Of a stretch of 64,000 nt of DNA, positions 10,770 to 20,122 are shown piece after piece. Both the position numbers and the translations under genes were made by a program. Positions within the stretch are counted from its first letter, which is position 1; each line of letters begins with the position of its first letter. Below the pieces are notes generated by a model. That model was not told the origin of the DNA, did not search any database, and saw only the letters and a program-made list of their open reading frames with translations. This stretch comes from Tridacna crocea (lineage: Eukaryota > Mollusca > Bivalvia > Cardiida > Cardiidae): NCBI GenBank assembly GCA_943736015.1, contig OX031073.1, positions 25,943,210 through 26,007,209 on the forward strand, read 5' to 3'.

Positions 10770-10980
10770 AGTCTTAGACAAGTCCAAAATGAAAGCATTT
10801 GCATCATTATGGTAGTTTGAATGTAAACAGAATTCAGAATCTTAGATATGGAAAAGTAAAAATCATTGTGGGCAAAGAAGAAACTACTTGTAACCAGCAT
10901 TTTCTTCCTTTCCCACAAAGTTTCCAACAGCCCTCTTTCTCAAAGTTGCTAAAATTCAAGATTGGGTAGTAAAGGGTTAA
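10770..10980 (-). repeat. TPM-A, diverged
   Basis: The left arm is reverse-type (gacaagtccaaaatgaaag). Core gaaactacttgtaaccagc has lost symmetry. Ends at TTAA shared with the next copy. Confidence 0.7.
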
Positions 10981-11424
10981 CTCTTTACCACACAACCCCG
11001 ACTTTGGAAAGTCTTTGAAAACATTGTAGGAAAAGTCTTTGAAAACATTGTAGGAAAAGGAAAAAATGCTGGTAACCAGCATTTTCTCCTTTTTCCACAA
11101 TGTTTTCTTCCCTTCCCAAAACAAATTTCAATTCTTTAACTTTTTACCACACGAGAAAAATTTAGACTAGTCCAAATTGAAAGCATTTGCAGACTACAAA
11201 ATAAAGGTGACTGAAAAATTGAAATTTGTTCTGGGAGGGGTAGAAAACACTGTGGGAAAAGGAGAAAATGCTGGTTACCAGCATTTTCTCCTTTTCCCAC
11301 AGTGTTTTCAAAAGGGGGCGTCAAAAGTAGGGATTGTGTGGTAATGGGTTAATCACATTTATTTTATCGTCTGCTAATGCTTTCAATTTGGACTAGTCAA
11401 AAATTATGTCGTGTGGTAAAGAGA
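10977..11424 (+). repeat. TPM-A split by a nested TPM-A
   Basis: The left part 10977..11135 has normal ends and core, plus a tandem 34-bp repeat (gtctttgaaaacattgtagg occurs twice). The right part resumes at 11353 with tcacatttattttatcgtct and runs to the end. A second TPM separates the parts exactly at TTAA. Confidence 0.9.
11136..11352 (-). repeat. TPM-A nested inside a TPM-A
   Basis: Complete element with TTAA at both ends and perfect core (ctggttaccag). It interrupts the right arm of the surrounding copy. Removing it with one TTAA restores a continuous arm. Confidence 0.93.
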
Positions 11425-11650
11425 TCTCTTTACCAAACGAGAAAATTCTGGACTGCTCCAAATTGAAAGCATTTGCAGACGACAAGATAATGTAATTAAA
11501 GAATTGAAATTTGTTTTGGGAAGGGAAGAAAATATTGTGGGAAAAGGAGAAAATGCTGGTTACCAGCATTTTCTCCTTTTCCCACAATGTTTTCAAAAGG
11601 CTTCTTTCTCAGGGGTGTTAAAAGTAAAGATTGTGTGGTAATGGGTTGAA
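11422..11650 (-). repeat. TPM-A, full length
   Basis: Perfect core. The terminal tetramers are mutated, the left to gatc and the right to ttga. Confidence 0.88.
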
Positions 11651-11942
11651 TAGATAGTTTTGCATTTCCCCCCCATCCTGGTTTTATGGAGCTCTTACTA
11701 TTTTATAGGTGCATTAAAATTTACATTAGAAGGGTTATGTAGTTACAGTATAAGTGGAAATTGCTGCAAAATGAAGAGTTTTGTGATTTTGTTAAAAATT
11801 TGCAAAGTTTTCTTTGCATATTTTACTACCAAAAAAAAAAAGTGTCTTGAAATCACAAACATTTCCACACGCAAAATATCTATAATCGGTTAATTTGTGA
11901 AAATTTTCACCACACCTAGATAACCATCCACGTTATATAGTA

Positions 11943-12137
11943 TGCAAAGCTCCAGATAAGAGGGAGTGATGGTATTCTAAAATCATTATTATTTATCATA
12001 ACCCTATGTTGTGGGTACTCATTAGAATTGTCTCGATGAGGCACTACTAATGAGTACTCACAACATAATGTTTAGAGGAGAATAATTATTTTCAGTTTTG
12101 AAATCGAAATGACTTCCTCCATCTGGAGTTCTGTAGT
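11943..12137. repeat. FB-2 fold-back element
   Basis: Left end gctccagataagagggag; inner hairpin decayed on the right arm (gaggcactactaatgagtac). Confidence 0.82.
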
Positions 12138-12720
12138 ATTGTTTTATAAATTTTGAACAACTGCTGGCCTTTTAAGACAGACTGGTTGCCCAAGACAGAC
12201 TGGTTTCCCAAGACAGACTGGTTGCCCTATACAGACTGGTTGCCCTATTCAGGTAACTACTTTATACAGGTAACCAGTCCCTCTATCTGGAGTTCTGTAA
12301 TATATGATACAGACTTTTCAATATCTGCTGGCCTTTTAACTCTTTACCACACAATCCCAACTTTTGACGACCCTGACAAAGAAAGCCTTTAAAAAAATCA
12401 TTGTGGGAAAAGGAGAAAATGCTGGTAACCAGCATTTTCTCCTTTTCCCACAATGTTTTCTACCCTTCACAAAACAAATTTTCAGTCACTTTTATTTTGT
12501 TGTCTGCAAATCCTTTCCATTAGGACTTAACTAGAATTTTGTTGTTTGGTAATGAGTAGAGACAAACTGGTTGACAATTATACAGGTAACCACTCCCACT
12601 ATCTGAAGCTCTGTAATATTTGATACAATTTTTGAATAACTGCTGGCCATGTAAGACAGGCTGGTTGTCCTATACAGGTAACTACTTTATACAGGTAACT
12701 ACTTTACTCAGGTTTGACTT
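12113..12720 (+). repeat. Local triplication containing a TPM insertion
   Basis: Three diverged units share atctggagttctgta, actgctggccttttaa, gacagactggttg and tatacaggtaact (about 12113, 12281, 12590). The first also has small internal repeats of agacagactggttgccc. The second carries the TPM at 12336..12558. Confidence 0.82.
12336..12558 (+). repeat. TPM-A, full length
   Basis: Perfect core. It sits within the ctgctggccttttaa / gacagactgg context of the local repeat; the uninterrupted version is at 12161..12185. Confidence 0.92.
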
Positions 12721-12744
12721 TAGCTACATTTTTTTCTATTACAG

Positions 12745-12851
12745 GGGTACATGGCCCACCTTGCTGAAAGCGAAGATATCTCAGAGGAAATGAAGGAAAA
12801 GTGCAAAATAGTGTTTGGAAATATTCATCAAATTTATGACTGGCACAAGGA
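12745..12851 (+). CDS. KALRN: Exon 5: DH2 domain
   Basis: This 107-nt exon begins GYMAHLAESEDISEEMKEKC and continues KIVFGNIHQIYDWHKE. The second stretch is nearly identical, as I recall the family, to the second DH domain of Trio and Kalirin. The acceptor is ctattacag. The donor is ga|gtgagt, which splits a Glu codon completed by exon 6. Confidence 0.97.
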
Positions 12852-13028
12852 GTGAGTGTTTTCTAGTGATGGCTTTGGAGAGGGGAAAAAAAGAGGATTT
12901 TCCTGGATTGTTTATTTTGACAGCTTCTTCTGGTTCCCCAGCATTCATCAAATAAACATCAAGAGTCTTTCATCACCCTGGTTTCCCTCATGAAATTTGT
13001 CTGAATTCTCTAGCAAAATTAACATGTT

Positions 13029-13232
13029 TTAACCCTTTACAACATTGTCCCGACTTTTGAAAACAATGTGGGAAAAGGAGAAAATACTGGTAACCTTCAT
13101 TTCTCCTTTTCCCACAATGTTTTCTTCCCTTCCTTAAACAAATTTCAATTCTTTTAGTTACATTTATTTTGTCATCTGCAAATGCTTTCAATTTGGACCA
13201 TTCTAAAATTTTGTCGTTCGGTAAAGAGTTAA
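13029..13232 (+). repeat. TPM-A
   Basis: Left arm shortened (no gaaagaagcc segment); core ctggtaaccttcatt partly asymmetric; TTAA both ends, the right one shared. Confidence 0.87.
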
Positions 13233-13456
13233 CTCGTTACCAAACAACAAAATGCAGACTCGTCCAAATTCATTTCACTTGCAGGCAACAAATCACTTGT
13301 AGTTAAAATAATGGACCATGCTTGTAAAACAGAAGAAAACATTGTGGGATAAGGAGAACATGCTGGTAAGCAGTGATTTCTCCTTTTTCCAGCAACGTTT
13401 TCGAAAGCTTTTATCTCAGGGTCATCAGAACTCAAGATTGTATGGATAAAGGTTAA
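13229..13456 (-). repeat. TPM-A, diverged
   Basis: Core ctggtaagcag; stem ends decayed; TTAA both ends. Lies tail to tail with the previous copy. Confidence 0.82.
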
Positions 13457-13469
13457 AAAGCAAAAGGAT

Positions 13470-13555
13470 GAAGGCTTTTGAAAACATTGTGTAAAAGGGA
13501 GAATATGTCTTTATCCCCCACAGTGTTTTCTTCTCTTTTACAGCCAAAGTGCACT
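13470..13555. repeat. TPM core fragment
   Basis: Carries ggcttttgaaaacattgtgt and cccacagtgttttcttc with the centre lost. Confidence 0.55.
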
Positions 13556-13558
13556 ACT

Positions 13559-14106
13559 TTAACTCTTTACAACACAATCCAGACTTTTTACAACCTTAAA
13601 GAAGACAGCCTTTGAAAACATTGTGGGAAAAGGAGAAAATGCTTTTAACCAACATTTTGTCCTTTTCCCACAGTATTTTCTACCCTATCAAAGACAAATT
13701 TCATCGCCGGCTCATTGGTGAGCAGGTCGGACTTATAACCTGATGGTTGTGAGTTCAATACCCGGTTGAGGCAAACTTTCTTTCCGGCATATTTTTGCCT
13801 CTCACCTCTGCTGAAGCATTTGAGAAAAGTAGTTGGCGGCTTTTGAAAGAAAGTTGTGTAAGTACTTGTGTGAGAAAGCCAGGAAACACATGTGCATCAC
13901 CGACCGCCATGATATGACCTTAGCTGTTAAAGTGGCGTTAAACCCCAATACAACCAACCAACTAACCAACAAATTTCATCATTTGAGCTACCTTTGATTT
14001 GTCGTCTGCAAATGCTTTCAATTTGGACTGAGCTACCTTTGATTTGTTGTCTGCAAATGCTTTCAATTTGGACCAGCCCAAAATTTTGCCGTTTGGTAAA
14101 GAGTAA
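13559..14106 (+). repeat. TPM-A interrupted by a SINE
   Basis: Left part 13559..13705 and right part 13969..14106 flank a SINE. The right arm also has a 45-bp direct duplication (gagctacctttgatttg occurs twice). Core cttttaaccaac is mutated. Confidence 0.88.
13706..13968 (+). mobile_element. tRNA-derived SINE with 12-bp target duplication
   Basis: The head gccggctcattggtgagcag and gagttcaatacccg resemble pol III A and B boxes; the tail is gcgttaaaccccaatacaac. Flanks 13694..13705 and 13969..13980 are identical (acaaatttcatc), a target-site duplication. The host is a TPM right arm. Confidence 0.85.
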
Positions 14107-14163
14107 TGCACAATTCATGTGTTGTCTAGTGGCACTTATAACTCAGACAAAACTAATGTAAAG

Positions 14164-14391
14164 TTAACTCTTTACGAAAAAACAAAACTTTGCACTGGTC
14201 AAAATTGAAAACAATTGCAGACGACATAATGAATATGATTCAAATACTGAAATTTGTTTTGGGGAGGATAGAAAACATTGTGGGTAAAGGAGAAAATGCT
14301 GGTGACCAGCATTTCTCCTTTTCCCACAACGTTTTCAGAAGGCTTCTTTACAAGGGTTGTGAAAACATGGGATTGTTTTGTAAAGGGTTAA
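14164..14391 (-). repeat. TPM-A
   Basis: Core ctggtgaccagc with one-base stem loss; TTAA both ends. Confidence 0.87.
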
Positions 14392-14530
14392 AAGCATTTG
14401 TGGGTAACAAAATTAATCAAATGTTGCTCAAGTGTTGGAAAAAAAGGAGTAAATGCTTTTAAGAAACCGAATTTTGATTTTGGAAGAGTAGAAATATTGT
14501 GGAAAAAGGAGAAAATTACATAGAAAATGA
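14388..14530. repeat. Degenerate TPM fragments
   Basis: Scattered pieces: aaagcatttgtgggtaac, and gtagaaatattgtggaaaaa. No intact ends except the shared TTAA. Confidence 0.4.
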
Positions 14531-14537
14531 AACATGT

Positions 14538-14640
14538 CCTTGCAGATTAGCATTTGCGGACTGCGCAGGCTGATCAAAGACAACACTTTACGCAAATGTC
14601 GGAATGCCCCGTTTCGCGTATTGCAGGCCTTATTGTGTCT
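14538..14640. repeat. Repeat family D fragment
   Basis: gcggactgcgcaggctgatc and gacaacactttacgcaaatg recur in diverged form at about 45780..45850 and 19330..19375. Confidence 0.6.
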
Positions 14641-14667
14641 CCCTTATCACTTCAAACTTGTACTATT

Positions 14668-14870
14668 CATTCACCCTTTACCACATGGTAAAATATTAAA
14701 ACCTATCCAAATTGAAAGCATTTGCAGACGACAATTTCATAGTGGCTCTATTGATGCAATTTTTATTTGTTAGGGTAGAAAACTTGTGGAAAAAGAAGAA
14801 AATGCTGGTTACCAGCATTTTCTCCTTTTCCCACAATGTTTTCCAAAAGATTTCTTCCTCATTATGTTAA
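14668..14870 (-). repeat. TPM-A, right end truncated
   Basis: Core perfect (ctggttaccag); the right arm stops early (cttcctcattatgttaa) at a TTAA shared with the next copy. Confidence 0.82.
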
Positions 14871-15090
14871 CTCTTTATCAAATGATAAATTTTTGACCTG
14901 GACTAAATTCAAAGCAGACAATAAATTAAATCTTGGTAATATGATGATTTTGGACTTTGATTGGGTAGAAAATATTGTGGGAAAAGGAGATAAAGCTGGT
15001 TTCCAGCATTTCATCCTTTTCCCACAATGTTTTCTAGAGGGTTCTTTCTCAGGGTCCTTAAAAGTCGGGATTGTGTCGTAAAGAGTGTAA
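14867..15090 (-). repeat. TPM-A with altered core
   Basis: Core agctggtttccagc; ggagataaag on the left versus catttcatcc on the right, partly paired changes. Right end mutated. Confidence 0.82.
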
Positions 15091-15091
15091 A

Positions 15092-15118
15092 GTCATCAAC
15101 ATGGGGTAAAGGGTTAAC
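15092..15118 (+). repeat. TPM-B 3' end fragment
   Basis: catggggtaaagggttaa matches the right end of TPM-B only. Confidence 0.45.
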
Positions 15119-15982
15119 TATTAAAAGAGGAACCCATGCAACAAGGGATTGAAAAATAAAAAATCAAGTAGTTTTGACACAATTCTGCCCTGTTTTCAAT
15201 AAAAGATTTTCAATGAAAATCAACCTATTTCTACAAGCAACTGCAGCTTAGTGTTGGCACCCAATTGTAGTTCCTGAAAGAAAGTATCAGGAAAAAAAAT
15301 CAGGATAAAAAGTATTGGAAAACAAAAATCAGGGAAAAAAGTGTAAGTGGCCAAAAAGAACAAAGTAAAAATGATGTAAAAATTTAGTTGATAGGTTATT
15401 TTGACTTTTGTTTTTTTTTTAAAATTGTGACATTTGTACATTTTTCCTTTTACTGTTTCTGTCCTGAAATCGGAAAGAAATGCAAATATGGTACCAATGT
15501 TTTCTTGTTGATACCTGCAAAAGATTGGAGTATAGCAATAGTACCTAAAATGTTGTTGATTTTTGTTCATTTATTTGTGTAATTTTTGCGATGTGCAAAA
15601 TGTATGATTCTAATTGATATTTTAATTTTACTTTGATTCCCAGCAAGTAAAACATTGTCTTTAATCATCATTCTATTTAATTTCTGATTGATCTTTAGCT
15701 TTACTTACAATATTCACAGTTTTACATTTTCACACTAGCACCCAAAGTGGGAGAATTGTTATAAAATGGTTACATAAAATATCAAAATCATAATTTTATG
15801 ATATAAATATTTATGAAGTATCACAAGTTTTACAGAAACTGATTCTTTTTGTCCTGATACTTTCATTCCAATTATCTTGGCACCCATCTTCATTGCTCAT
15901 GTTTGAGATCTTAAGATGGCCTTCCCGAGATGGCCTATTCTATACTTGGTTTATGATATGCATTCATGTGTTTTCTTTGTAG
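15119..15982. other. Intron stretch with a dispersed-repeat fragment
   Basis: The part around 15180..15260 (tttcaatgaaaatc, cttagtgttggcaccc) recurs in diverged form near 23750..23830 and 62710..62830. The rest is AT-rich sequence in which I recognise nothing. Confidence 0.5.
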
Positions 15983-16052
15983 AACATTCTCAGAAGAACT
16001 TAAAAAGTGTGTAGAAGATCCAGATAAGTTGGCTCTATTGTTTACTAGATAC
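15983..16052 (+). CDS. KALRN: Exon 6: DH2 domain
   Basis: A 70-nt exon between tttctttgtag and gtaagt. It completes the split Glu, then encodes TFSEELKKCVEDPDKLALLF and TRY, matching the L-x-K-C-x-E-D-P-x-K-L segment of Trio/Kalirin DH2. It ends in phase 0. Confidence 0.95.
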
Positions 16053-16069
16053 GTAAGTATAATCACAGT

Positions 16070-16265
16070 CCGTTTCCACTGACCATTCTTAAGAACATTC
16101 TTAGTCTTATTTTTCAGAAATGTGTCAATGTGTAAGTAACAAACTTGTGATTCAGATTGGCTAAACCATTTGGTTTAACCAAAATGGTTGAGCCAATCAG
16201 AAGTTCTGTTACTTTCACAGTCAGGAAATCTTGAAGAATAAGGCAAAGAATATTATTTTTAGACT
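16070..16265. repeat. FB-3 fold-back, right end truncated
   Basis: Starts 18 bp after the exon 6 donor with tgaccattcttaagaacatt; centre ctaaaccatttggtttaacc; the right arm stops at aagaatatta, before a TPM. Confidence 0.75.
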
Positions 16266-16273
16266 CAACTTTC

Positions 16274-16499
16274 TTTAAATCTTTACTAAACAACAAAATT
16301 TTGGACTTGTCTAAACTCAAAGCCATTGCAGATGACGAATTTAAAATGGTGAAAGTGAAACAATTTTCCTTGATAGAGCAGAAAACCTTGTGAGAAAAGG
16401 AGAAAATGCTGGTTACCAGCATTTTCTCCTTTTCTCACAATGTTTTAAAAAGGCTTCTTTCTCAGCATCGTTAGAAGTGGGATTGTGTGGAAAAGAATT
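16274..16499 (-). repeat. TPM-A
   Basis: Perfect core with paired stem variant: ttgtgagaaaagg left, ccttttctcacaa right. Ends diverged. Confidence 0.87.
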
Positions 16500-16513
16500 T
16501 GCAGATGACAAAT

Positions 16514-16645
16514 ATTAACCCTGTAACAAACAATGCAGAGTTTTAATGACACAGAGAAAGAAGGTATTTGATAACATTCTGGTTAAAGGAGAAAATAATG
16601 GAAACAACTTTCTCCTAGTCACATGACCTTTTCTTTCTGTTAACC
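16514..16645 (+). repeat. TPM-A fragment
   Basis: Left TTAA end and arm; core decayed (ggagaaaataatggaaac); right half lost. Confidence 0.6.
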
Positions 16646-16882
16646 TTGTACCACACAATATCGGCAGTATTTTAGACCTGTCCAACTTGAAAGTATTTCC
16701 AGATGACAAAATTAATGTGTCTCAAAAACTAAAATTTACCTTTGGAAGTGTAAAAAACATTGTTGGAAAGGGAGAAAATGCTTGTTACCATCATTTTCCC
16801 CTTTTCCAACAAAGTTTTTATAAGCCGCCGCTGCCTTCTTTGGGATCATCAAAACTCGGGATACGTTTTGGAAAAGGTTGAA
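16641..16882 (-). repeat. TPM-A, diverged
   Basis: Core cttgttaccatcatt; stems decayed but paired ends ttgttggaaagg / ccttttccaacaa changed together. GC-rich insertion (gccgccgctgcc) in the right arm. Confidence 0.75.
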
Positions 16883-17152
16883 AGTTTCTCATGAAGAAGA
16901 TACTGCCCCCACCCACCAGAGCCATTAAATATCAAACATTTTTTAAATGAGACGTGAACACCGTTACTTTTTCTTTATGTCGAATTAATTTTTATGGGCT
17001 CTCAAAAATAGTTCATCCCTGTAACCTTCAATTATCTTAAATCTATTTATGATAGGGTCGCAACATTATTAAGTGCATTTCATTAAGTGATTACTTAACA
17101 GTGAAGTTTTCGTTTCTTCCAACGCATTTGCAGACGACATATTAAATGGGCC

Positions 17153-17572
17153 TTAACTCTTTAAGAAACAAAAAAGTTCAGGCTGGTCCATATTGGAAGC
17201 ATTTGCAAAGAACACATTTTATGTTTCGCAAAACTTAAAATTTGCCTTTTAACCCATTACCACACAATCCCTACTTTTGACGCCCCTGAGAAAGAAGCCT
17301 TTAGAAAACATTGTGGGAAAAGGAGAAAATGCTGGTTATCAGCATTTTCTCCTTTTCCCACAATGTTTTCTACCCTTCACAAAACAAATTTCAAATTTTC
17401 AGTCACTTTTGTCGTCTGCAAATGGTTTCAATTTGGACCAGTCTAAAATATTGTTGTTTGGTAATGGGTTAAAGGGAAGAAAACATTGTGCGAAAAGAAG
17501 AAAATGCTGGGTAACAAGCATTTACTTCTTTTCCCACAATGTTTTTAAAAGGCCTGTCCTCAGGTCGGTTGT
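17153..17572 (-). repeat. TPM-A split by a nested TPM-A
   Basis: The left arm runs to aaaatttgccttttaa; after the nested copy it resumes with agggaagaaaacattgtg and a mutated core (gctgggtaacaagc). The right end is lost. Confidence 0.85.
17249..17472 (+). repeat. TPM-A nested inside a TPM-A
   Basis: Complete copy with TTAACCC/GGGTTAA ends; core ctggttatcag. Inserted at TTAA in the left arm of the host. Confidence 0.92.
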
Positions 17573-17850
17573 ATCAGGACTTGAAAACAGAAGGTATTGG
17601 ATTAGATCTGTCACTTGGCCATTTTCTGTCTGAGGATTGATGATAGTCACTGCAACAGGATTCATTCTCCTATCCTAATACTGACCAAGGCCTTGACAAT
17701 GGCTATGTTTGAAAGCAGCCAGTGGCTTGGAGAGAAAAATTGTGCTTAGCACTGGTACAAGAGACTCCAGGAAAGCGTGGATAGGTGCATTGGTCACTGT
17801 GATATAAGTGAAATAATGTTGAAAACGGCATTAAACAACATAAAAACAAT
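17573..17850 (+). repeat. Diverged SINE-like repeat
   Basis: Shares ggattgatgatagtcact, aaagcagccag and agactccaggaaa with 25000..25150 and 44300..44450, and ends gcattaaacaac. The head is not clear. Confidence 0.55.
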
Positions 17851-17887
17851 CTATAATGTAAAAAAATGAGGATTCTGTGGTAAAAGC

Positions 17888-18328
17888 TTAACTCTTTACC
17901 ACATAATCCCGACTTTTAACCCTTTACCCCATAAGACATTTCTATGGTATCTCTAATTGACCCTAAATAACAGCTAGGATGAAGTCGTTTCTTATGTGAC
18001 ACCTTTTGATAGCATAGAAAACATTGTGACAAAAGGTGAAATTGCTCATTACGAGCAATTTCACCTTTTGTCGCAATGTTTTCCAAAGGCTCCTACAAGT
18101 CGAAATGAGTATCTATGGAGTAAAGGGTTAATGACCCTGAGAAAAAAGCCTTTAGAGAACATCGTGGGAAAAGGAGAAAATGCTGGTAACCAGCATTTTC
18201 TCCTTTTTCCACAATGTTTTCTACCCTTCCTGTAACAAATTTCAAATTTTTATCCACATTTATTTTGTTGTCTGCAAATGCTTTCAGTTTGGACAAGTCT
18301 ACAAGATTGTCGTTTGGTAAAGAGTTAA
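17888..18328 (+). repeat. TPM-A split by a nested TPM-B
   Basis: Left part ends ...atcccgactttt; right part resumes tgaccctgagaaaaaagcc with perfect core and intact right end. The interruption lies exactly at a TTAA. Confidence 0.9.
17916..18131 (+). repeat. TPM-B nested in a TPM-A
   Basis: Ends TTAACCCTTTACCCC and GGAGTAAAGGGTTAA; core gctcattacgagc inside a gaaaacattgtgac stem. Arms unlike TPM-A. Confidence 0.92.
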
Positions 18329-18566
18329 CTTAAAAAGTTTCGGCTTATCAAATAAGAAGTATTATCCATGGCATGCCTAGATCTAGCAGCTGGTTTTTGA
18401 TTCTCGTCATTATAGATCATGAAGTTTTTGCTTGCAGTTTGGCTCTTTCATCTGAAAACTGTTTGAAAAGATAATTTATAATGATTAGGCTTACTTTTTG
18501 TCTCACCTGATTTCAAGAGCTGTAACATTTCGTAATTTATTGGCATGCAAAAAGTCACTTCCTTTC

Positions 18567-18867
18567 ACTATCTTAATAAGTTCTTGGGGTTTGTAGCTAC
18601 GTTTAACACTTTATCCCATTACCACACATTTCCAACTTTTCACAACCCTGTGAAAAAAGCCTTTTGAAAACATTGTGGGAAAAGGTCAACAGCATTTTCT
18701 CTTTTTCCCACAAGGTTTTCTTCCCTGCCTAAAACAAATTTCAATTCTTTAGCCACATTTTTTGTCATCTGCAAATGCTGCTTTCAATATGGACCAGTCT
18801 AAAATTTTGTGGTTGGCAAAAAGTTACCATAACTATCTTAATAAGTGCTTGAGGCTTGTAGCTACGT
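18567..18867 (+). repeat. Flank duplicated with adjacent TPM
   Basis: ttaataagttcttggggttt plus gtagctacgtttaac (18571..18606) recurs at 18838..18870, each followed by a TPM-A. This looks like a ~265-bp tandem duplication. Confidence 0.75.
18610..18824 (+). repeat. TPM-A with asymmetric core deletion
   Basis: ggaaaaggtcaacagcattt: the left inner stem and centre are missing. Ends are diverged. Confidence 0.8.
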
Positions 18868-19096
18868 TTAACTCTTTACCACACAATCCCGACTTTTAAC
18901 GACCCTTAGAGAGAAAGCCTTTGAAAACATTGTGGGAAAAGGAGAAAATGCTGGTAACCAGCATTTTCTCCTTTTCCCACTATGTTTTCTACCCTTCCTA
19001 AATCAAATTTCAATTTTTCAGCCACAATTATTTTGTCGTCTGCAAATCCTTTCAATTTGGACCAGTCTAAAATTTTGTCGTTTGGTAAAGAGTTAA
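18868..19096 (+). repeat. TPM-A, full length
   Basis: Near-consensus copy: TTAACTC left, GAGTTAA right, perfect core with one outer stem mismatch (cccactatg). Confidence 0.93.
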
Positions 19097-19305
19097 ATCT
19101 ACCACAAGGAAAGATTTTAGACCCATCAGTATTGGTGGAATTCACAGACAATAATTTAATTTTTTTTTTATTCCAAATCATAGTTATTTATCCATTAGTA
19201 GGTTGAATACATCATGGGAAAAAAGGAATATTATGCTTACCAGCATTAATTTTGTGCTTTTACCACAATATTTTAAGTAGGCATCATTCTCAAAGTCATT
19301 TTGGA
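19093..19305 (-). repeat. TPM-A, strongly diverged
   Basis: Recognised from gattttagacccatcag, catcatgggaaaaaagg and gcttaccagcatt. Shares the TTAA of the previous copy. Confidence 0.6.
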
Positions 19306-19380
19306 TTTGCCCGAGCAAACTGTGCTGGTTGATCCGAGATGACACTTTAGGCGTGTTGCAGGCCATTTGGTGAGCTGCTT
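19306..19380. repeat. Repeat family D fragment
   Basis: gcaaactgtgctggttgatc and gagatgacactttaggcg match the family seen at 14538 and 45600. Confidence 0.5.
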
Positions 19381-19435
19381 GAAAAGTCAGCAAATAAAGA
19401 ATGGTTTCATCGGTGAAATTCTTTTTTAACTCTTT

Positions 19436-19622
19436 ATCACACAAGAAAAAAGTATACTTGTCCAAATTTAAAGCAGTCACAGATTGCAACTTTAAAGCAA
19501 CTCAAAGGAGGAAATTTGTATTCAATAGGGTAGAAAACGTTGTGGGAAAAGTTCCCACAATGTTTTCAAAAGGCCTCTATCATAGGGTCGTTGAAAGTTG
19601 GGATTATGTGGTAAAGGGTTAA
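19436..19622 (-). repeat. TPM-A with collapsed palindrome
   Basis: The inner palindrome is cleanly missing: gtgggaaaagttcccac remains, still inverted. TTAA both ends. Confidence 0.87.
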
Positions 19623-19835
19623 CTCTTTACCAAAAGACAAAATTTCGGACTAGCCCAAATTGAAAGCATTTGCAGACGACAAAATAAATGAGTATCAAAA
19701 TTCGAAATATGATTTAGAAAGGGTATAAAACATTGTGGGAAAAGGTTACCAGCATTTTCTCCTTTTCCCACAATGTTTTCCGAAGGCGTCTTATACACGG
19801 GTGTTAAAAGTCGTGATTGTGAGGTAAAGAGTTAA
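19619..19835 (-). repeat. TPM-A with left inner stem deleted
   Basis: gtgggaaaaggttaccagca: the left gagaaaatgct is gone, the right stem is intact. Shares TTAA with both neighbours. Confidence 0.88.
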
Positions 19836-20060
19836 CTCTTTACCACACAAGAAAATTTTAGACTGGTCCAAATTGAAAGCATTTGCAGACGACAAAATAA
19901 AGGTGACTGAAAAATTGAAATTTGTTCTGGGAAGGAGAGAAAACACTGTGGAAAAAGGAGAAAATGCTGGTTACCAGCATTTTCTCCTTTTCCCACAATG
20001 TTTTCAAAAGGCTTCTTTCTCAGGGTCATCAAAAGTAGGGATTGTGTGGTAATGGGTTAA
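19832..20060 (-). repeat. TPM-A, full length
   Basis: Third of three head-to-tail copies; perfect inner core; TTAACTC and GGGTTAA ends. Confidence 0.93.
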
Positions 20061-20122
20061 ACAGATTGAAATTAAACATTGTAGGAACATAATCATGACG
20101 ATTACTTTATCTCTATTTTTAG

